Shown here one piece after another: positions 57,102 through 64,000 of a stretch of 64,000 nucleotides of DNA. Position numbers and translations under genes: made by a program. This DNA is from Brevipalpus yothersi (taxonomy: Eukaryota > Arthropoda > Arachnida > Trombidiformes > Tenuipalpidae), in assembly GCA_003956705.1 (NCBI GenBank), contig QZCP01000412.1, positions 163,384 to 227,383 on the forward strand. The letters are read 5' to 3'. Within the stretch, counting starts at the first letter, position 1; the number at the start of each line of letters is the position of its first letter. Below the pieces are notes generated by a model. It saw nothing but the letters and a program-made list of their open reading frames with translations, was not told the origin of the DNA and made no database searches.

Positions 57102-60100
57102 AGGGGGGAAGGGATGGATAAAGGAGGTGGTATATCGCGAGTGGTGTTATATAATAATATTTTTTTGTGAACGATCATAATTGAACGTATGATCATGAAT
57201 TCATCAGGTGCCAAAGCAGTAAAAATTCATTCGACAACAATTATCATTCAAATTTTCTCACACACACACATACACACTCATTTTCCAATGATTGGTCTTG
57301 ATTTTGGCCAAAAAAATTTTCTCTCTCTTATCAACTCATTGGGATGAAGAAATTATCCATTCAATGTGTCTTTTTGATCATCATCATCACCATCATCATC
57401 GCCATCATCATCATAGGTTATGGTTTCGGATTTCATTTTGGAAATTAATTGTTAAAACAATTATACAAAAGCTACATGTTAATCAGTCTTCTCCTTAATC
57501 TATTGACTCCCTATTTTTTTCATAATCATTCAATCAATTCGAAATCATTTCATTGTTAATTGAACTGGCTCATTTGGAAGCACGTAATGTATGATCAATA
57601 GAACGATATTCAAGTGATCCCACTTACACACATACACACACACAAACATGATTGATTTGAGAAAACAATTTTATCTGTTTTCTTCTTGGGCCACTTCTAT
57701 CTATTTTCTTGGGATAAAAATTTTTGATCCGCTTCCGGAGCATAAGGAAGAAGCAAAGATTAAGATTGAGCTCAATATTGGAAACCTATTTTCCTTCAAA
57801 AAAGAACAATTTTTTACCTTCACACTATACAGCTTTGTTTTTTCATTTCTTCCTCATACAAATGTAAAAGAGAAAGAGAAAGAGAAAGAGAGAAAATGAA
57901 TATTGTTTCGTTGGGAAAAGTTTCAGTTCTTGTCGAGATGCTCTTCCTCTATGTCCAGCTTTGATCATTCATCATTTCACTATTTTTCAGCATGATTGAG
58001 AATGATAATCGTCGATGATGATAATCGTGCTTGGTGATGATTTCACGAGCCTTCAATTGTATTTCATATTTCTTATTGTTTCCTCGAACACTTGAGAGAG
58101 AGAAAGAAAACATTACCGATTTGAATATTCTCGTTGAACTTCCTTTTTTGCTGTACCCATAGTGTGTACTGTACCCACTATTAGCAATCCACAAAATCGA
58201 ATATGCCTCATCAAAACACCATTGTCCAAATAAACAATCTTGGGTAGTTCTCTTTCTCTTTCTCTCTCTCTCTCTAGATAATACTCATCTGAAAAACTTT
58301 GATGTTTTGATTCCAATTGTACTTCCTATATTTCTAGCAACAAATTTTTCATGTCCATGATTTTTCGAGAATCGAGAGGGAAGAGAAAAAAAGAAACGAT
58401 TGACCAAGCAGACCAACAACAACTTGTAAGAACTTTCAAAAATTGATAGTAGAAGAAAAAAATTGAGCAAAACTTTTACACATCATAAGAAAATTGTCAC
58501 TCGAACTTGATCGATTCTCATGTTAACCCTAATATCATACAGTCCTTGACAATTATCTGGAAAACTTTTTCCATTCCGAAAAATTTGTGATCCCAAAACA
58601 TGAGTTAAGTATTTATCGAAAGTCAATCAGAGCCATTAAAGTAGAATCGATCAGGTAGAGATTGAAGTTGTATGTGTTTGTGTGTGTGAGAGAGAGAAAA
58701 AATTGGAAGAAAGAAAAAATTCGATCATTTCAATAAACGTACATCGAAAAATTTTCTCACACATTAGAGAAACTCTAAAAACTAAAGTATAAATAAATAT
58801 AAATGTATATATTCCATCATGCTTATAGCCGCACACACATACGCACATGAATATGTTGGTGTGATACAAAATGAAAAATTTATGCCACCAGATAGAAGGT
58901 CAAAATGGATGTTATACGTGAATATCAGAAAGTTTGGATAGTCAAGAGCAACAGTATTGAATGCCGTCGGCATAGCCGATAAGGAGGGTTACTTAATCAT
59001 AATAAGTGCTGAAATGGTGATCGAATAAGTTAGTCAAAATTATATAGTATGAAGAATTTAACAGTGTCTCTATCTTGACTGGATCGTACAGTGTCAATGA
59101 ATGCTTGCGGGCCGATGTTGATGGTAAGGCTTAGACTGTTTCACTCACAGTGGATCTATCTATCTGATATCGAGTATATACCTGTACAACTGTCCATGAG
59201 AGTGACCATCACTTATGAGCCAACTGGTCATCGGTAAATGAATGATGATGATAATATAAAATTGAGTGAATGTATGTTTGTGTGTGTTTGTATATGTGTG
59301 AGAGAGAGAGAGAGTGAAAGTAAGAGAGACAAAGTCCCGTTATTCAGTTCGATGTTGCATATTTCAAAGTGTGAGTGTTTGTGTTTGTAAACATACGAAA
59401 AATCGAGTATTTCTCAACACGCTCCCGACTAAGGTTCGAATCGAAGGTGACGGCAATTATTGAGGCCAAAGTATGAACGAAGCCAAAAAGCTTCATGTTT
59501 GCCAGCATTTAACACATTCTTAACGTGCTATTTGATTTTTCGTTTGATTCTTACTGGAAGAGAGAGAAAGTAACATGTACACCAAAAGAGTTGCTACCTT
59601 TTTCCGATCGAAAAAAATTGCTCTACAAATGTTTTAACACTATTTCCTCAGTATTTAAACAGTAGTGATAGAATCAAGTAATGATAATACACTTATTATT
59701 CATACACACAAATTATTTTCCTCACAAAACTGCTTAGAGGAGAGATATTTGAGAGAGAAAACAAAATCTGGAAGAATAGACTGGATCATCATGTCCGGAT
59801 AAAAAATAAGGATGAAATAGAGATAGAGTGAGAGAGTGAGGGGGAGAATCATTTCATATGCTAAAAGGAATAACGGTATAATGAACGAAAAGTAGGAATG
59901 ATGAACTTCAAACTTGATGATAAACTAATTTTGGTCATCGAAGGAGAAAAATTTTTATGAAAGAGAAAGAGAGAGGGAGAGAAAGTTTCAAATGAAGAAT
60001 ACAAAAATAGAAATTCTTCATGCACACTTGATAGATTGGTAGATTCAGCAAGAAGCTTTATGGTTGAATCAAGCTCATCATACGCCGCGAACTGAATGGC

Positions 60101-60206
60101 TTTTTTTCAAAATGATCCTCTCTTGAAACCGCAATAGCTCAAATGATATTCGAATCATTCGTTTGTACATTTAACGGTACTATTCAACTTTCTCCTTCTT
60201 GAAGGA

Positions 60207-60208
<2 letters not shown>

Positions 60209-60274
<66 letters not shown>
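60209..60274 (+). repeat. (GA)n microsatellite, 66 bp
   Basis: Pure AG dinucleotides. Confidence 0.95.
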
Positions 60275-60276
<2 letters not shown>

Positions 60277-60995
60277 GATAAAAAATGTGTCTTCAATTGA
60301 GAAAAGCTTAGATGCTGAACTTACTCCAATCAAAAAGATGGAATAAAGTGAAGATAAGCATTTAGAAAGACTATCTCTCAACCTCTTCATACCAATACAG
60401 ATGGTTTACTGATCTATTGAACACATTCCAGATGTTGACCTAGAACACCGGCTTTTTCGAAAGTAAACATTCAGCTGAGGAATGGTCATTCCTGGTGTAC
60501 CTGACAACCTGTACCTAACTGGATATGTGACAATAGTGGATGTTTGTGTTTGTAAACAATGCGGACATACAAAGAAAATACATGAATACGCGAAAAAGAA
60601 GAAGTGGTTGGACATAGAAAAAAGACGATCAACACGAGGCATAATAATAAATGGCTCAGGTGGTGGTCAGTATTGGACATTCTGTCCATCACAACAGGTA
60701 TGCTCAACTCATTACCAGCAAATGATCAAGATGACCGATTTGACTGGTTTCCAGTTCCATACACACAAAAACACTGGCTTATATTCACTATGAGGACAGG
60801 TGAACAAAACTTTATCAAGCCTCAGGCTAATATACACTTAACCCGTTTCTCTATCGATCAATTTATTATTTCTTCCCCCCATTACTTTTTTTCTTCGCAT
60901 TTCTATCCTCTGCTCTCATCCAGAGCATCTTATAGCATTCCTATCCCAATAATGGCATTTAGATCCCAGAGAAGATAAATTCGACAGAAAATTGG

Positions 60996-61037
<42 letters not shown>

Positions 61038-61183
61038 AGAAAGCAAGAGAGAGAGAGAGAGGCTGAGTGATGGAGAAAAGAAGAAAAATTGATGAAAAAA
61101 AAGGTAAATGAAATAAAATCTGATCAATCAGTGAACTTAGCACGCTATCAGATGTGATGAAGATCATAAAAATTGTGCTTACT

Positions 61184-61187
<4 letters not shown>

Positions 61188-61252
<65 letters not shown>
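61188..61252 (+). repeat. (GA)n microsatellite, about 65 bp
   Basis: Pure AG dinucleotides; further shorter runs at 61,001-61,034 and 61,419-61,456. Confidence 0.95.
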
Positions 61253-61255
<3 letters not shown>

Positions 61256-61416
61256 CTGTCATTAGTGGGGAGAGAGAAATCGTTGGCCCTGGTCATCGTC
61301 GAATGATTATGGGATCAAATGATGATGGTGAGCATTCCTACTTTATCATGGTGGACTGGAATCCTCCTCAGATCATGGAAAATAATTACAATACTCGATA
61401 TTTGTGAAAGATATGA

Positions 61417-61460
<44 letters not shown>

Positions 61461-61561
61461 AATGGGATCAAATAAGAAAAAGAAGTGATCGAAGTTTTTT
61501 TTCGATTTCTCAAAGCTAATGATGGCCTGATTTTGGACTATTCAAGAACTTGATCCTCTCT

Positions 61562-61592
<31 letters not shown>

Positions 61593-62210
61593 ATCTTCCT
61601 GCAGTTCCTCATCTCGATACCAGTTTGTCCTATTCTCCGTTCTGGGTCCTTATTTCCATTTCTCGATCTCTATCTACCAGATATCTCAACAGAACGTGTA
61701 CTTCAGTTTGCAAATTATTTGCTGATCAACAGTTTATCATGATCAGAAGAGTGAAGAAACTTTTCTCTCTCTCTTTCCTCTCACATCATCCTTTATTCTT
61801 ACTAATTTCACTGGAAAATAATCAATTCATTGGATGCTGGTGAAAGTTCTGAGAATTCAGTTTACTAGAACACAACAATTGACATTTGCATTCACTCTTC
61901 CTGAATCCGGTGTGGATGTGAATATACTCACATATATTTCATCATACACATCCATCATACGGGATCATGAGGAGGATGATCATCAACAACAACATTAACA
62001 TTTTTTCATTTGAATATATATCATCTTCTGTACATTAACAATCCATCGATCACGTAGAGACAAGAGGAAATAATAAGGAAATGAATGAAGAGAGAAAAAA
62101 ATGTTTGTCAACATAAAAGCGAATAATGATTATCAGCTTAACCAAAAGATGATCGACTGTTGACATCTTTTCGTGGAATGAAGAGAGAGAGAAATTCTTT
62201 GAAGATCACA

Positions 62211-62213
<3 letters not shown>

Positions 62214-62252
<39 letters not shown>
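62214..62252 (+). repeat. (CT)n microsatellite
   Basis: 39 bp, opposite strand orientation to most tracts in the window. Confidence 0.95.
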
Positions 62253-62254
<2 letters not shown>

Positions 62255-62892
62255 CAAATGTTATTGGGAAAAAAATTAAAGCCTCCAAAAATCATACTCA
62301 AGGCTAGATTGCAATTGAATAATGGTCAAATGATGATCTTTTCCACTTTCTATTCTTATTTTTACTATTCTCCTCAATCCAAGCCCAGATAAGGCTCAAT
62401 TCGTGGTATTTGGAAAGTGTCAAAATTTTCGCTGCCTTCCCTATCGCTTGTGGTCAGCTTAATAGTAAGAGTCGCAATCGCATTTGAACTTTTAGTGCCA
62501 ATATATCTATATATCTTAAAAGCTGTCCTTTTTTTTCAACCACTGGCATGTTCATGGGGACAGCTCAAGAAGATGTATTATGGCTCACAGAGAGAAAGAA
62601 GAAGAGTGGAATGGTCTTGAGGGCACAAAAAGGTATGCAAAAGTGTGGAGAGAAAAAGTTTTACCTTTACGCTGAGAAGGAACACACATAGGTAGTAGTT
62701 CCTTGGCCCAAATTTTGGCCCGGGGCAATGGAAACTCTTGGAAAATGATCAAGAACAAGTGCAAAGGAAAAGCGTGCTGACTGGTTTAAAGGCTCATTCC
62801 ACTTTTCGAGAATAAGTGCAAGAAGAAGAAGAGAAGATTGAAGATTGAAGATTGAAGATTGAAGAGAGAAGAGAGAAGAAGAAAGAAAGAAA

Positions 62893-62895
<3 letters not shown>

Positions 62896-62964
<69 letters not shown>
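62896..62964 (+). repeat. (GA)n microsatellite preceded by GAAGATT tandem repeat
   Basis: 69 bp of AG dinucleotides; immediately upstream (62,836-62,865) a heptamer GAAGATT is repeated about four times. Confidence 0.9.
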
Positions 62965-62967
<3 letters not shown>

Positions 62968-63793
62968 TTAAAGCTTTAGGCGGAAGAAGAAGAAATCAAA
63001 ATTGTTCCAGTTATGGCGACAGGTAAGGTACATTTTTCAATGTCCATTCCCATTTAAGCATATATTAAGATATTATTTAGAGGCTGGAAATAATTGATCA
63101 TGTTCTGTCTGCCATCGACAACGTCTATAGTGTGATCATGATCATCGAAGCAACATGTATCATGATGTGGTTTTCAATATACTTTCTCTCTCCCTCTCTC
63201 TTTCTCTGTTCTTGCCAGTTCGGAAAAGATTTCAAAAGGCCATATTTTGTTTCATTTTTATACCCACACTCACACACAGAATTGCTATGGAGTGCGGAAA
63301 GAAATATTCCAAGGAAATATTACACACATGGTCAACAGAAAATCCGCTTGATACTGATGGGAACAAAACCGGGCATTTCAAGATATGTACTTGATCATGA
63401 TGATGATAGTAAGGTAGCGAAAGTCGTGAGTGAAAGAAAAAGATGGAGAGAGAGAGAGAGAGAAAGAAAAGTAAGGAAGAAGAAAAAGAAAAAAGTTTCG
63501 CCAAACTTACTTCTGATTGACCAATCTTTTAAACTTCGCAATGAGATAAGCCATTTGAGTATTCCAGCAGAACAGTTTCCAGATACTTTGGTATCCGAAG
63601 ACATGGCAACTATCCGGGGAAATATTGTCCTAAGAACGGATTTTACTCCTGATAGAAAGAGCGAGAGAGAAAGAGAGATGGAAAGAGGAAGAACATGTCA
63701 AAGGTTAGTGAAAGATGTGAATTCTTTTCCCATTTCAATGAGATGCCAAAAAGATGCAATCATGTTTAAGGTGTATTAGGTGAAGTTGAAAAG

Positions 63794-64000
63794 TTACAAG
63801 TTGAATAATTCACCTTTCTTCATTCCACTTTCCATGTCTTGCCATTTTTTGGTGACCTCAGCGTCCTCCTTCCACTCATACCAAGTTCGCTCGATTTCAT
63901 CCCAATCGATGCGAGTTGAATTACTCTTGGGCTTCTCGGTCGAGGAAGCGGAAGAAGAGGAAGAAGAAGAAGAAGATGATGAAGAAGAGGAAGCTTCGGT
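63794..64000 (-). CDS. 3' end of a Ser-rich gene, partial
   Basis: Minus-strand frame open from the window edge: TEASS, a run of Ser codons, SASSTEKPKSNSTRIDWDEI, ERTWYEWKEDAEV, KKWQDMESGMKKGELFNL, stop TAA at 63,796-63,794. An alternative is a donor at AAAG|gtgaat, with the gene continuing into an unseen exon. Codon use outside the Ser run is mixed and looks coding, with three Trp residues in a charged helix. No family recognised. The rest of the gene lies beyond the window. Confidence 0.5.
   Translation of the reverse strand, partial: TEASSSSSSSSSSSSSSASSTEKPKSNSTRIDWDEIERTWYEWKEDAEVTKKWQDMESGMKKGELFNL

Larger units (their letters stand above)
57102..63793. other. 6.7 kb dominated by simple repeats, no supported gene
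   Basis: ORFs here are mostly translations of GA/CT tracts or isolated short frames. Weak exon-like pieces with donor consensus occur at about 59,060-59,121 and 62,985-63,021 (MAT|gtaag), but no partner exons could be joined. Confidence 0.5.

Noticed and set aside
57292..57498. His-rich ORF (DHHHHHHHRHHHH)
   Set aside because: Produced by a CAT/ATC simple repeat in the chitinase 3' flank; no splice or conservation support.
59060..59121. Short exon-like piece (ILTGSYSVNECLRADVD) with acceptor and donor consensus
   Set aside because: Only about 20 codons, no partner exon found on either side.
60482..60700. ORF with CVCKQCGH and a Lys-rich stretch
   Set aside because: Cys pattern too sparse for a zinc finger; no clear start exon or downstream exon, neighbouring sequence is low complexity.

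Overview
The window is nuclear eukaryotic DNA, AT-rich, with short GT-AG introns (most 40-120 bp), long GA/CT microsatellites, and genes typical of an arthropod: a secreted GH18 chitinase with a peritrophin-type chitin-binding domain, an FLRFamide neuropeptide precursor, a NOSE-RESISTANT-TO-FLUOXETINE (NRF-6) type acyltransferase, NIPSNAP and DNA2. A mite or other chelicerate would fit compact introns and this gene content, but that is inference. All spliced models were built by hand from splice consensus and reading phase.

Region 1 (about 1.6-31 kb) is a mosaic of segmental duplications. Its core is a lineage-specific gene family made of a short basic N-terminus, small linker exons that usually start Pro-(Gly/Val/Glu)-(Pro/Ser)-Ser, and a roughly 100-residue C-terminal domain that looks BEN-like. 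Four family members look intact (7.6, 10.6, 18.7 and 25.5 kb), a fifth intact one (28.1 kb) also carries a half-domain at its N-terminus, and three are dead (about 3.6-5.4, 15.5 and 22.9-24.7 kb). Interleaved are copies of a C2HC zinc-finger gene (one intact, two broken), an unknown 393-residue protein (one intact, one broken), a membrane-protein fragment (two broken), and 5' or internal pieces of two genes whose intact versions lie at the right edge of the array: NIPSNAP (30.0-31.4 kb) and DNA2 (32.3-35.3 kb). A recurrent upstream block with an E2F-consensus TTTCCCGC core precedes several of these units.

One copy of this upstream block carries a 1,088-bp insertion at 6,302-7,389 with 9-bp terminal inverted repeats and an exact 8-bp target-site duplication. 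The paralogous block at 25.3 kb preserves the empty site. This is the signature of a hAT-type DNA transposon, and the element contains a two-exon gene of unknown function.

Region 2 (about 32-64 kb) is ordinary single-copy sequence: DNA2 (+), a CD39-like nucleotidase relative whose catalytic motifs look lost (-), the FLRFamide precursor (+), an NRF-6-like acyltransferase spread over 9 kb with a 6-kb intron (-), the chitinase (+), about 6.7 kb rich in microsatellites without a convincing gene, and the 3' end of a Ser-rich gene (-) running off the right edge. The genes share no obvious pathway. The unusual biology is the duplicating array on the left and how it mixes pieces of neighbouring genes.
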